A DNA stretch of 64,000 nucleotides. Source: JBOZRQ01 sp050789255. Its GTDB lineage: Bacteria; Bacillota; Sulfobacillia; Symbiobacteriales; Symbiobacteriaceae. A program made the translations under genes and the position numbers. The DNA lies in contig JBOZRQ010000030.1 of assembly GCA_050789255.1 (NCBI GenBank), positions 1 through 64,000 on the forward strand. The letters are read 5' to 3'. Under the pieces are notes generated by a model, which was not told where the DNA came from, did no database searches, and saw nothing but the letters and a program-made list of their open reading frames with translations. Positions 23,707-31,530 of this stretch are shown piece by piece (the first letter of the stretch is position 1; each line of letters starts with the position of its first letter).

Positions 23707-24928
23707 AGCCGAAGAACTCCTTTGCGTGGTTCAGCGACTCGACCAGCCGGTCGATTTCGTCCCTGGTGTTGTAGATATAGAAGCTCGCCCGGTTGGTGGC
23801 CGGCACGTCCAGGAGCTCCATGAGCGGCTGAGCGCAGTGATGGCCGACCCGGATTGCTACGCCGTCCTCGTTGAGCACGGCGGACATGTCGTGAGGATGG
23901 ATCCCTTCCACGTCGAAGCTGATCAGCGCCGCACGGGGGGAGCGGGGGCCGAAGAGGCGGATGCCCTCTACGGTCGACAGCTTCTCCCAGGCGTAGTCGG
24001 TCAGTTCGGCGAGGTAGCTGTGCACGTTCTCCATGCCGAGCGCCGTCAGGTAGTCCACGGCGGCGCCGTAGGCGATGAAGTCGGCAATGTTGGGCGTGCC
24101 GGTCTCGAACTTGGCCGGGCACTCCGCCCACTTGGCGCCGGAGAGGTGCGCCTCGGAGATCATCGAGCCGCCGAAGAAGGTCGGCTCCATCTCCTCGAGC
24201 AGCTCGGCCTTGCCCCAGAGGAAGCCGGTGCCGGTGGGCGCCAGCATCTTGTGGCCGGAGGCGCTGGCGAAGTCGATGCCCCAGTCGGTGAAGTTCACCG
24301 GGCCATGGGGCACCGCCTGGATGGCGTCCAGCACTACCTTGGCGCCCACGTTATGCGCCTTGGCCGTCATCTCCTTGACGGGGTTGACCGTCCCCAGCAC
24401 GTTGGAGGCGGCCGAGAAGGCGACCAGCTTCACCCCGCCCTCGGCCAGGATTTTGTCGTAGGACTCCTGGCTGAGGGTGCCGTCGGGTAGAAGGTCGATA
24501 TACTTGATCGTCGCACCGGTAGCCAGCGCCGCCTGCTGCCACGGCAGCAGGTTGGAGTGATGCTCCATGCCGGAGGTCACGATCACGTCGCCGGACCGGA
24601 GCCGCTTGCGGGCCCAGCCGTACGCTACCATGTTCAGGCCCTCCGACCCGTTGCGGGTGAAGACGACCTGGTTGGGGCTGGGGGAGCCTACGAGCGCCGC
24701 GATTTTGGCGCGGGCGCCCTCGAACGCCTCGGTGGCCTGCTCCGCCAGGCTGTGAATGCCGCGGTGGACGTTGGCGTTGTAGCCTTCGTAGTAGTCCACC
24801 AGCGCCTGGATCACCTGGCGGGGCTTCTGGGAGGTCGCCGCGTTGTCCAGGTAGACCAGGGGGCGTCCGTTCATTGTTTTGCCCAGGATGGGGAAATCCT
24901 GGCGGATGCGAGCCACGTCAAGCGTCAT
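23696..24928 (-). CDS. sufS: Cysteine desulfurase SufS
   Basis: 410 residues of the class V PLP-dependent cysteine desulfurases, group II. The PLP lysine is in FASASGHKMLAPTGTGFLWG (about 226), cofactor contacts are in TSGMEHHSNLLPW, and the active-site persulfide cysteine lies in RVGHHCAQPL (about 361), the short-loop SufS form. It releases sulfur from cysteine and passes it to SufU. Its ATG overlaps the sufD stop codon (TAATG), so the genes are coupled. Confidence 0.96.
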   Translation of the reverse strand: MTLDVARIRQDFPILGKTMNGRPLVYLDNAATSQKPRQVIQALVDYYEGYNANVHRGIHSLAEQATEAFEGARAKIAALVGSPSPNQVVFTRNGSEGLNMVAYGWARKRLRSGDVIVTSGMEHHSNLLPWQQAALATGATIKYIDLLPDGTLSQESYDKILAEGGVKLVAFSAASNVLGTVNPVKEMTAKAHNVGAKVVLDAIQAVPHGPVNFTDWGIDFASASGHKMLAPTGTGFLWGKAELLEEMEPTFFGGSMISEAHLSGAKWAECPAKFETGTPNIADFIAYGAAVDYLTALGMENVHSYLAELTDYAWEKLSTVEGIRLFGPRSPRAALISFDVEGIHPHDMSAVLNEDGVAIRVGHHCAQPLMELLDVPATNRASFYIYNTRDEIDRLVESLNHAKEFFGYVA

Positions 24929-26079
24929 TAGCCACTCACCTTCTCGCCCATGAGGCGGGTCATCTCCTCACGGAGTTCCTCCACAGGAATCTGGTTCAGC
25001 ACCGGGCTGAGGAAGGCCAGCACCAGCATGCGGATCGCCTCGGCCCTGGAGAGGCCGCGGGCCATCAGGTAGAAGAGCTGGTCCTCGTCGAGCTTACCGA
25101 CGGTGGCGGCGTGACCTGCGCCTGCCACATCGTGCTCATCGATGATCAGGGCGGGGATGGCGTCAGCCCGGGCCTTCTCGGAGAGCACCAGGGCCTGCTG
25201 CCGCTGGTAGGTCGAGGAGCCCGTCGCCTTCGCCTTGATCTCACCGTTGCCCCAGAAGACCGTGTGCGCCTTGCCGGAGAGGATGCCGCGGCCGAGGATG
25301 CTCGACGAACTGTCGCTGCCGGTGTGGGTCTCGGAGGCGACGATATTGAAGTGCTGGTTACCGGTGGCGCCGTACACCACCTTGATCCGGGAGGTGGAGC
25401 CTACCCCGGCGACATCGCTCACCAGCTCGGAGCGGACCAGGCCGCCGCCGAAGTCGCCGCCGACCCAGTCCATGACCGAGTCACGGCTGGTGCGGGTGCG
25501 CCGTAGAGTAAAGGACCAGGCGTCCTCGCCGTGGTTCTGCAGGTAGCCGTAGCGAACCTTGGCGCCGTCGAGGGGGAAGACCTCCACAACGGCCACGCTC
25601 AGGTACTCGCCGGTACCCTCGTAGCGCTCCAGGACGGTGACCGAGGAGTTCACATCGGCCACGACCACGGTGTGCAGGTACTGGGCCTCGCCCTCGGCCG
25701 CCTCATACGTCACGTACAGCGGCTCGGCGACCTCCACGTTCTTAGGAACATAGAGGAAGAGCCCGCCGGACAGGTGAGCCGCGTTGGCAGCGGTCAGCTT
25801 GTTCTGGCCCATGGAGACCTGGGCGCCCAGGTACTTGGCCACCAGGTCGGGATGCTCGCTGGCGGCGGTAAGGATGTCGGTGAAGATGACGCCGGCGGGC
25901 ACGTTGCCACTGAGGGTGGCCCGGGCCGGGGCCGGCTTGTAGTTGGCGATGTCGAGGCCCTCCAGGGAGGTGCGGCGCCAGTCCTCGTCGGTACGAGCCG
26001 GGAGGTTCAGCGTGCTGACCAGACCCTGGGCCTGCTGGCGGCGCTCCGCCAGGAAAGCGGGTTCGGTAGCCGTGGGCAC
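24928..26079 (-). CDS. sufD: Fe-S assembly scaffold subunit SufD
   Basis: 383 residues. N-terminal helical region, then the SufB/D-type beta-helix with LFLYVPKNVEVAEPLYVTYEA (compare the YVPKGV of SufB) and a C-terminal helical module, LDEDQLFYLMARGLSRAEAIRMLVLAFL, that parallels the SufB C-terminus. It pairs with SufB and docks SufC. It lies 2 nt after sufC and before sufS, the usual firmicute sufCDSUB order. Confidence 0.95.
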   Translation of the reverse strand: MPTATEPAFLAERRQQAQGLVSTLNLPARTDEDWRRTSLEGLDIANYKPAPARATLSGNVPAGVIFTDILTAASEHPDLVAKYLGAQVSMGQNKLTAANAAHLSGGLFLYVPKNVEVAEPLYVTYEAAEGEAQYLHTVVVADVNSSVTVLERYEGTGEYLSVAVVEVFPLDGAKVRYGYLQNHGEDAWSFTLRRTRTSRDSVMDWVGGDFGGGLVRSELVSDVAGVGSTSRIKVVYGATGNQHFNIVASETHTGSDSSSSILGRGILSGKAHTVFWGNGEIKAKATGSSTYQRQQALVLSEKARADAIPALIIDEHDVAGAGHAATVGKLDEDQLFYLMARGLSRAEAIRMLVLAFLSPVLNQIPVEELREEMTRLMGEKVSG

Positions 26080-26081
26080 GG

Positions 26082-26870
26082 TTACTTCACCCCCTGAACT
26101 TCTTCCGCCTCGTCGACGATGCCGAGTTCGGCCTTGATCCAGTCGTAGCCCTTGTTCTCGATTTCGTCGGCCAGCTCGGGGCCGCCGCTCTTGACGATGC
26201 GGCCGTTCATGAGGACGTGGACAAAGTCGGGCTTAATGTGGGTCAGGATGCGGTTATAGTGGGTGATGACGATGGCGCCGAAGTTCGGCCCACGCAGGGA
26301 ATTAACAGCTTTGGAGACCACCTTAAGAGCGTCGACGTCGAGGCCGGAGTCGGTCTCGTCGAGGATGGCGATCTTGGGGTTCAGCAGGGTCATTTGCAGC
26401 ATTTCGTTGCGCTTCTTCTCGCCGCCGGAGAAGCCCTCGTTGAGGTAGCGGGCCGCAAAGGCCTCGTCCATCTCAAGGAGGTTCATCTTGCCGGAGAGCT
26501 CTTCCTGGAAGTCCCACACCGAGACCTCCTCGCCGCGCACAGCGCTAACGGCCTGGCGGAGGAAGTTGGCCACGGTGACCCCGGCGACCTCGTACGGGTA
26601 CTGGAAGGCGAGGAACAGGCCGGACTTGGCCCGATCGCTGACCTCCATGGCCAGCAGATCCTCTTCGCCCAGCTTGGCGGAGCCGCCGGTGATGTCGTAG
26701 CGCGGGTGACCCATCAGCGAAAAGCCGAGCGTGGTTTTGCCGGCGCCGTTGGGTCCCATAATGGCATGAATCTCACCGGGGTTGACCTTGAGGGTCAGGC
26801 CCTTAAGGATGGGCTTCTCACCAATGTTTACTCGCAGGTCTTCAATAATAAGAGGGGCGCCAGTGGTCAC
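26082..26870 (-). CDS. sufC: Fe-S assembly ATPase SufC
   Basis: 262 residues from GTG 26870, with AAAGGAG 10 nt upstream; the frame is open for 34 more codons with no credible start. ABC ATPase motifs: Walker A GPNGAGKTT (about 39), Q-loop LAFQYPYEV, a SufC-type signature FSGGEKKRNEM (about 148), Walker B IAILDETDSGLD and switch histidine VITHYN. It drives conformational change of the SufBCD scaffold. First gene of the operon; the 355-bp region upstream carries the regulatory sites shared with the divergent SufR-like gene. Confidence 0.97.
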   Translation of the reverse strand: MTTGAPLIIEDLRVNIGEKPILKGLTLKVNPGEIHAIMGPNGAGKTTLGFSLMGHPRYDITGGSAKLGEEDLLAMEVSDRAKSGLFLAFQYPYEVAGVTVANFLRQAVSAVRGEEVSVWDFQEELSGKMNLLEMDEAFAARYLNEGFSGGEKKRNEMLQMTLLNPKIAILDETDSGLDVDALKVVSKAVNSLRGPNFGAIVITHYNRILTHIKPDFVHVLMNGRIVKSGGPELADEIENKGYDWIKAELGIVDEAEEVQGVK

Positions 26871-26974
26871 GGTGTGGATTCTCCTTTCTCTCGTGCAGCG
26901 GAACCGGTGCGTGCAGTATACCGCCGGTCGGTTCTTCCTGGACGTCGCCTTGCTCAGCCTACACCATACCATTT

Positions 26975-26980
26975 AGTATA
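26975..26980 (-). promoter_or_regulatory. Candidate -10 element of the suf operon
   Basis: TATACT on the minus strand, about 105 nt upstream of the sufC start in the AT-richer leader. The -35 region 17-18 bp away (GACGGA-like) is poor, as expected for an activator-dependent or weak promoter. Tentative. Confidence 0.3.
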
Positions 26981-27018
26981 CCCCAGTGCCTGCCATTTCC
27001 GTCCGCACGGGGTACTTG

Positions 27019-27044
27019 TTTTACACTGTTTGTGCAGTGTAAAA
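27019..27044. promoter_or_regulatory. Operator-like dyad 1 in the suf control region
   Basis: TTTTACACTG and CAGTGTAAAA form a perfect 10-bp inverted repeat around TTTGTG. Its core is ACACT-N8-AGTGT. Together with dyad 2 it is the most likely binding site of the divergently encoded SufR-like regulator; ACACT-type half sites are known for actinobacterial SufR. Confidence 0.7.
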
Positions 27045-27091
27045 TAGATGCAGTACTGCTCACGGGGTTCGGTTCCATTGTATGGACCGGG

Positions 27092-27111
27092 TTTACACTG
27101 TGTCAATAGTG
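27092..27111. promoter_or_regulatory. Operator-like dyad 2 in the suf control region
   Basis: TTTACACTG...AGTGG repeats the ACACT-N8-AGTG spacing of dyad 1, with the second arm imperfect. The two sites are 72 bp apart (about seven helical turns), so both would lie on the same face of the DNA, allowing cooperative binding. Confidence 0.55.
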
Positions 27112-27196
27112 GAATCGCCGGTTGTCGCTGGTTTTTTAGGCCCTGCTAACCAGAAGTTTAGACGCCTCGAAGAATGGTGGCGTTACGGCTTCTAAG

Positions 27197-27211
27197 TGAA
27201 AATGATTCTCA
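27197..27211. promoter_or_regulatory. Fur-box-like site before the SufR-like gene
   Basis: TGAAAATGATTCTCA matches 12 of 14 specified positions of the 7-1-7 Fur consensus TGATAAT-N-ATTATCA. It ends 14 nt before the ATG at 27226, just before the ribosome binding site, where a bound repressor would block expression of the regulator when iron is plentiful. Confidence 0.55.
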
Positions 27212-27225
27212 ATTGGGGTGAGGGA

Positions 27226-27933
27226 ATGGAGCAGGACGCTCAAAAGGTGGGTGCTGTGCTGGCCGATCCGACTCGGTACAAAATCTACCAGTGGGTGCTT
27301 ACGTCTACCCGCCCCGTGGCGGTGCAAGACGTAGCGCGCCAGTTTAAACTCCATCCCAACGTCGCACGTATGCACCTGGGCAAACTGGCCGAAATCGACC
27401 TGCTGGTGCTCGAAGCCCAAAAAACGGGCAAGGGCGGGCGCCCGGGGTTCCTGTACAAACCCTCGGGAAACGCGGTGTCCCTAACGGTTGCGCCGCGCGA
27501 CTTCCAGTTGCTCGCCGACCTGCTGGTGCAGTCCCTGGCCTTGCTCGGCGAGGGTGCCAACCACGCCGTCGCCCAGATTGGCCAAACCTTCGGCCGGCGC
27601 CTGGGCCGGGAGGCCATCGACGCCATCGGCGACGACCCGGCCGGCATGGAAGCTTCGGTGAAGGCGAGCGCCGCCGCACTGCAGCGGCTCGGTGTAGCGG
27701 TGGCGGTCACCCACGGCGGCGACGGCATGGCCCACCTGGTGCTGAAGACCTGCGGCTTTCAGGAAATGGCCTCGGCGCACCCCGAGCAGGTCTGCCTGCT
27801 ATGTAAGGCAATGGTGGAGGGAATTACCCAGGTCTGCGTCGAGACGCAGCCGGAGGTTTCGCAAACGGCCACCCGCCCCAACGGCGACTCCGAGTGCGTC
27901 TACGAAGTGAACGGGGTCATTCGCCTCACGTGA
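27226..27933 (+). CDS. SufR-like winged-helix Fe-S-sensing regulator
   Basis: 235 residues from ATG 27226 (MEQDAQKVGAVLADPTRY), with a GGGGTGAGGG site. Residues about 5-75 form an ArsR/DeoR-like winged helix (LADPTRYKIYQWVL...VQDVARQFKLHPNVARMHLGKLAEIDLL). The C-terminal half has a cysteine series, LKTCGF (about 183), VCLLC (about 194-197), ITQVC (about 207) and SECVYEV (about 226), like the cluster-binding region of SufR repressors. Divergent placement from sufC, with two matched dyads between them, supports control of the suf operon and itself. The exact ligand set is not certain. Confidence 0.8.
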   Translation: MEQDAQKVGAVLADPTRYKIYQWVLTSTRPVAVQDVARQFKLHPNVARMHLGKLAEIDLLVLEAQKTGKGGRPGFLYKPSGNAVSLTVAPRDFQLLADLLVQSLALLGEGANHAVAQIGQTFGRRLGREAIDAIGDDPAGMEASVKASAAALQRLGVAVAVTHGGDGMAHLVLKTCGFQEMASAHPEQVCLLCKAMVEGITQVCVETQPEVSQTATRPNGDSECVYEVNGVIRLT

Positions 27934-27967
27934 CAAGCCCCTCGGGGTATTTTAGCAGAATCCTCAC

Positions 27968-27997
27968 TCCCACGGTAGGAATTGCCGTGGGATTTTT
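27968..27997 (+). terminator. Intrinsic terminator of the SufR-like gene
   Basis: TCCCACGG pairs with CCGTGGGA around a 9-nt loop, followed by five T residues. This is a classic rho-independent terminator 35 nt after the stop codon. Confidence 0.9.
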
Positions 27998-28080
27998 GCT
28001 TGGAGCGATACGGTGTGGACCCCATTGGAATCCCAGCGCTGATCCGGTACGATAGGGAGTGGACAAAGGGGGAGTCTTTC

Positions 28081-28590
28081 TTGAAGCGGTTGCTGTCGCT
28101 CGTCATGCTTGCGATCACCTTCACGCTCGCTGCCACCGGGGTTGCCGGCGCCCACTCCGCTGCCCAGATCGCCGCGATCTCGACCAAGGGACATCAGGTT
28201 ATCGTTCGGATGGTCGACGTGTACGGCGCCCCCGTCGCCGAAGTGCCGGTGGGTGCGGTGGCCACGGAGCCCGGCAAGCTTCCCGGTAAGTACGCTCGGC
28301 TGACCGAGGGGCCAGCCGGCACTTATACGGGCACCGTTACGCCGCCGAAGGTAGAGGTATATCAGCTGAATGTCGAAACTACACTTGGCGGTGAGGCCCA
28401 CCGCGGCTCGCTCCGGGTCCGGGTCGGCGAGGACTTGCCCGAGACCCTCATTCCGCTGGTCCCGGTCCTTGCTGAAGAGCAAAAGGGTTTGGGCTGGTCG
28501 GCCTACCTTTATATAGCGGCTTTGGTTGTTGTAGCTGCTGCCACTGCGATGGCATTCCTGCGAAAGAAGCCCGCAGGTGAGGAGGAGTAG
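28081..28590 (+). CDS. Secreted, C-terminally membrane-anchored protein of unknown function
   Basis: 169 residues from TTG 28081, with an AAAGGGGGAGT site 5-6 nt upstream. An N-terminal signal peptide (LKRLLSLVMLAITFTLAATGVAGA) precedes an extracytoplasmic beta-sandwich-like part (IVRMVDVYGAPVAEVPVGAVATEPGK...TYTGTVTPPKVEVYQLNVE), reminiscent of CopC/FixH/YtkA-type domains. A C-terminal TM helix at about 140-160 and a basic-acidic tail (RKKPAGEEE) follow. It is 4 nt from the next gene, also an envelope protein of similar size, so the two probably work together. Metal or cytochrome-oxidase assembly roles are guesses. Confidence 0.7.
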   Translation: MKRLLSLVMLAITFTLAATGVAGAHSAAQIAAISTKGHQVIVRMVDVYGAPVAEVPVGAVATEPGKLPGKYARLTEGPAGTYTGTVTPPKVEVYQLNVETTLGGEAHRGSLRVRVGEDLPETLIPLVPVLAEEQKGLGWSAYLYIAALVVVAAATAMAFLRKKPAGEEE

Positions 28591-28594
28591 GAAA

Positions 28595-28918
28595 GTGAAG
28601 CGGCTTACCGCATTGTTGCTGACCCTGTTGATTACCGTAGCGCTCGTCGGGTGCTCCAAGCCGAAGCCAACCCTGAAGGTCACCGCACAGCAGGAGGGCG
28701 CCGGGATCTTGATCCGCATGGAGACCACCGACTTCGTCATCGGCAAGACGGGGCACGTGCACATTCAGCTCGACGGCGGGCCGCAGGTCATGCCGAACAC
28801 CGCCAGCTACACCATTCCGAAGGTGGCGCCGGGCAAACACAAGGTCTTCGTTGAACTGAGCGACCCGAACCACAATCCCATCGGCGTCGACCAGGAAGTA
28901 GAAGTAGAGGTCAAATAG
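28595..28918 (+). CDS. Small lipoprotein, DUF4399/YtkA-like
   Basis: 107 residues from GTG 28595, with GGAGGAGTAGG directly upstream. The signal ends in a lipobox (VALVGC). The mature part is one beta-sandwich: GKTGHVHIQLDGGPQVMP, TASYTIPKVAPGKHKVFVELSDPNHNPIG, the pattern of DUF4399/YtkA-like domains that hold a His-x-His motif on an edge strand. Here HVH is present and could bind a metal such as copper (inference). It forms an operon with the preceding gene and ends at a strong terminator. Confidence 0.75.
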   Translation: MKRLTALLLTLLITVALVGCSKPKPTLKVTAQQEGAGILIRMETTDFVIGKTGHVHIQLDGGPQVMPNTASYTIPKVAPGKHKVFVELSDPNHNPIGVDQEVEVEVK

Positions 28919-28926
28919 GCACGAAA

Positions 28927-28954
28927 GAGCCGCCCTGGGTCACCAGGGCGGCTC
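28927..28954 (+). terminator. Intrinsic terminator
   Basis: GAGCCGCCCTGG pairs with CCAGGGCGGCTC around GTCA, followed by AGGTTTT, 8 nt after the preceding stop codon. Confidence 0.88.
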
Positions 28955-29431
28955 AGGTTTTCTAACAAAACAAGTGCATGGCGCGGACGGCGTCTGCCAA
29001 GGCGCCGACCCGGCGCTCGCTCAGCGGGGCGGGGGCCGTCTAGGGGCGGGGAACTGTGGGTCCGTCAGTTTTTGAAATGCCTTTCCGCCCGGGCTGACCT
29101 TGCTTTTGACGATCCTGGTCCGAACCGCGTGCTCACCTACCCCGCCGGGGTACATATCGATGGAAGCCTGGGGGCGAAGTGAGTCACATATTGACGAACT
29201 TTGTCGGACTTTACAGCGGGTGCACCCGTACAGGGCCGGAGGCTCCCTGCAGTGGTCCAGTATCGTCAAAAGTCGGGCACTCAAAGTGGGCGCCCAGTTT
29301 CAAATCCTGACGGAACACGACGGAACAAGGTGTTATGTCACCTCCGCCAGGGCATACCCCCCCGGAGCCATCACCGTTGCGCAGGCAACCGCCTTGATCC
29401 GGGTGGATCAGGAGCAAATCCGCCTGACTTC
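28955..29431. other. 477-bp stretch without a credible gene
   Basis: Open frames in this stretch lack a ribosome binding site and protein-like composition. A few short repeated words are visible (GACGGAACA twice in tandem near 29308-29328, and TTTGACGATCC/GTCAAAAGTCGG-type fragments), which may be decayed repeat copies. I recognise no riboswitch consensus here. Confidence 0.5.
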
Positions 29432-30661
29432 TCAAAGCTTGGTGATCGAGCCCAGGAACAGCACGGCGCCGGTCTGGTCATCACGCAGGGCGATGAAGAA
29501 CGGGCGATCGGCGACCAGGGTGAACCGGTTCGTCGGCGGGGCTGCGGAGGTGGTCCGTACGGTGACCGCAGTTACCGCGGCCGCTTCGGTCCCCTTCTCG
29601 TCGATCTCGAGGAAGGTCTTGTGCAGGACCGAGCTGACGAACAGGTCCTCGCGGTTATCGGCAAACAGGTTGCTGAAGTCTGCTTGCGGGGTGAAGGCGA
29701 TGCCCATACCCAGGTTGGTCAGAGCTGGCTTTAGCTGGGCCTGGTAGGTCAGCTTCACCTTGGGGAGCGTCACCGACCCCTCACGCCGTTCAAAGCGGCC
29801 CATCCAATCCTGCCAGTTCTTCGGGGTGAGCGCTTCGTAAAACCGTTCCAGCGTGACGCCCGGGTCAGGCACGAACAGGTAGAGGTTCAGGCGCCCCTCA
29901 CCATAGGGAAGGGCAGCTGCCTGGAAGTTCTCGCCCTTCAGGTAGCGGAAATAGCCCGCCTGGTTCATCATCGGGATCTCGGATTTGGCGCCGCCCTGGG
30001 CGGTGAAGGTGCGGGGCCTGGTCAGGGCCTGGTCGAAAGGATTCTGCCACTTGCCATTGAAGTAGATGGCGTTGATGAGGTACATGCGGTCCAGGGGATC
30101 GGTCTTGCCCGTGATGGATGTGATCTTCTCGCGGGTAGCCTTGGAGACCCAGGCGTTCATGCTTTTGGCGGCGCTGGGCGCAGCGAAGTCGACGGCCTGG
30201 GCCTCCGCCTTGTAATCCCGTTTGGCGGTCTCCAGGAAGGCAGGGGCGACCTTGTGGCTCTGGGCATACCATAGCGAGTTGGCGATGGCCAGCTCAACCT
30301 TGGGATCCGGGTTGGCCAGCACGGTTTGCAGGGCCCCGTTGGCACGGTCTACCTCGGCCTGGGAAAGCCCGTCGACGCCGAGGGCCTTCGCCATCGCTTG
30401 CTGTGTGGCTCCGGCGGCTCCTCCCATGGTCATCGACAGGGCCAGCGAGACACTGGACGGAGAGATGAAGAGATTCTCGTCGGGCTTTTCGGCCCGGAGC
30501 TGGTGGAAGATGCCCAGGCCAAACGCCGTGTTGCCGGTGACGAGCCTTTGATCCACCTCTTTCGCCGGCGCCTGCGGTGCGGCGGGTCCGGCCACTCCGG
30601 AGCAGCCGACCACCAAGGCGAGGATAACGGTCAGTCCAATCATGCGGATGCTGCGGCGCAT
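29432..30661 (-). CDS. Serpin (serine protease inhibitor) lipoprotein
   Basis: 409 residues from ATG 30661, with AGGGGGTG upstream (GTG 30667 is an alternative). A lipoprotein signal (LALVVGC) is followed by a full serpin fold: NLFISPSSVSLALSMTMGGAAGAT (helix B), LYLINAIYFNGKWQNPFD (strand 3A), then the hinge EKGTEAAAVTAV and a reactive loop ending VRTTSAAPPTNRF. The C-terminal signature FTLVADRPFFIALRD follows. By alignment to antitrypsin the P1-P1' pair falls at T-S within VRTTSA, with Arg at P3; a small shift would make Arg the P1. The alanine-rich hinge predicts an inhibitory serpin, anchored outside the cell. Confidence 0.93.
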   Translation of the reverse strand: MRRSIRMIGLTVILALVVGCSGVAGPAAPQAPAKEVDQRLVTGNTAFGLGIFHQLRAEKPDENLFISPSSVSLALSMTMGGAAGATQQAMAKALGVDGLSQAEVDRANGALQTVLANPDPKVELAIANSLWYAQSHKVAPAFLETAKRDYKAEAQAVDFAAPSAAKSMNAWVSKATREKITSITGKTDPLDRMYLINAIYFNGKWQNPFDQALTRPRTFTAQGGAKSEIPMMNQAGYFRYLKGENFQAAALPYGEGRLNLYLFVPDPGVTLERFYEALTPKNWQDWMGRFERREGSVTLPKVKLTYQAQLKPALTNLGMGIAFTPQADFSNLFADNREDLFVSSVLHKTFLEIDEKGTEAAAVTAVTVRTTSAAPPTNRFTLVADRPFFIALRDDQTGAVLFLGSITKL

Positions 30662-30668
30662 AAACACA

Positions 30669-30709
30669 CCCCCTGTTTCACCTCATGGACGAAGGAGGAA
30701 AGCAGGGGG
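30669..30709 (-). promoter_or_regulatory. Leader hairpin that masks the serpin ribosome binding site
   Basis: CCCCCTGTTTC (30669-30679) is complementary, with one bulge, to GAAAGCAGGGGG (30698-30709). In the serpin mRNA the AGGGGG of the ribosome binding region forms the 3' arm. Melting of the hairpin would be needed for translation, so it could be a thermosensor or a ligand-controlled switch, or simply a weak initiation region. Confidence 0.45.
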
Positions 30710-30804
30710 TTTCATTTTGGTGGCGAATTCGAATAAACACATGAATTCCGACCGGAATAGTTATAAATCAATCAGCGAGAATCCACTGGGGGAGGTACCG
30801 TCTC

Positions 30805-31473
30805 ATGGGGCTGCGTCACACGGACTTCATGCGGCTCTTCGACAGCTGGGCGCCGACCTACGATGACACAGTCTATGCCGCCTCGGCTGCCGATGGTTTT
30901 GAGAACTACCAGGAGGTCCTGGAGCGGGTGGCGCACCTGGCCGGGGCCGGGCCGGGCCGGGCTGTGCTCGATGTGGGCACCGGAACGGGTAACCTCGCCC
31001 AGGAGCTCCTCCGGCGCGGGGCTGCCGTTACGGCGGTAGAGCCCTCGGCGGAAATGCGACGGATCGCTCGGGAGAAGCTGGGCTCGGCGGAGGTGCTGGA
31101 CGGTCAGTTCCTGTCGATCCCGGTGGCGGCGGAGTCACAGGACGCCGTGGTCTCGACCTATGCGTTCCACCACCTGACCGACAGCGACAAGGTGACCGGC
31201 GCCCGGGAGATGCTGCGGGTGCTCAGGCAGGGCGGCCGGATCGTCATCGGCGATGTCGCCTGGGCCAACGAGGGCGCCCGCCAGGCCATGATCGACCGGT
31301 TCGCCCGCCTGGGCCGCCAGGACCTGGTCCAGGAGATCGAGGAGGAGTACTACCCCACCATCGGGACGCTCACCTCGGTCTTTGCGGGGCTGGGCTGCAC
31401 GGTCTACGTGGAGCAGGTCAACGACTGGGTCTGGCTGCTGGTCGCCGGCAAGGGCGCCCGGCTGGGCCACTGA
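30805..31473 (+). CDS. Class I SAM-dependent methyltransferase, YrrT-like
   Basis: 222 residues from ATG 30805, with a GGGGGAGG site. N-terminal FDSWAPTYDDTVYA (about 11) is the YrrT/UbiE-like opening. SAM-binding motif I is VLDVGTGTGNLAQELL (about 53-68), motif II VTAVEPSAEM, and the post-motif region VVSTYAFHHLTDSDK. In Bacillus yrrT lies with methionine-recycling genes; no such genes are nearby here, so the substrate is unknown. Convergent with the short peptide gene at 31531. Confidence 0.88.
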   Translation: MGLRHTDFMRLFDSWAPTYDDTVYAASAADGFENYQEVLERVAHLAGAGPGRAVLDVGTGTGNLAQELLRRGAAVTAVEPSAEMRRIAREKLGSAEVLDGQFLSIPVAAESQDAVVSTYAFHHLTDSDKVTGAREMLRVLRQGGRIVIGDVAWANEGARQAMIDRFARLGRQDLVQEIEEEYYPTIGTLTSVFAGLGCTVYVEQVNDWVWLLVAGKGARLGH

Positions 31474-31489
31474 GTCCCGGGGAACGGAG

Positions 31490-31516
31490 AAGGGGAGGGC
31501 TTGGCGCCCTCCCCTT
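31490..31516. terminator. Bidirectional terminator
   Basis: AAGGGGAGGGC pairs with GCCCTCCCCTT around TTGGC. It terminates the methyltransferase gene on the plus strand and can serve the minus-strand peptide gene whose stop is at 31531. Confidence 0.82.
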
Positions 31517-31530
31517 TCCCGTGCCTGCCG

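Noticed and set aside
28955..29431. Riboswitch (cobalamin- or purine-type) in the gap before the serpin gene
   Set aside because: No conserved core of these classes could be recognised, and the gap faces the 3' ends rather than the 5' ends of the neighbouring genes.
29100..29747. Plus-strand frame of 215 codons overlapping the serpin gene end
   Set aside because: Its second half is antisense to the serpin, and its first half lacks a ribosome binding site and protein-like character.
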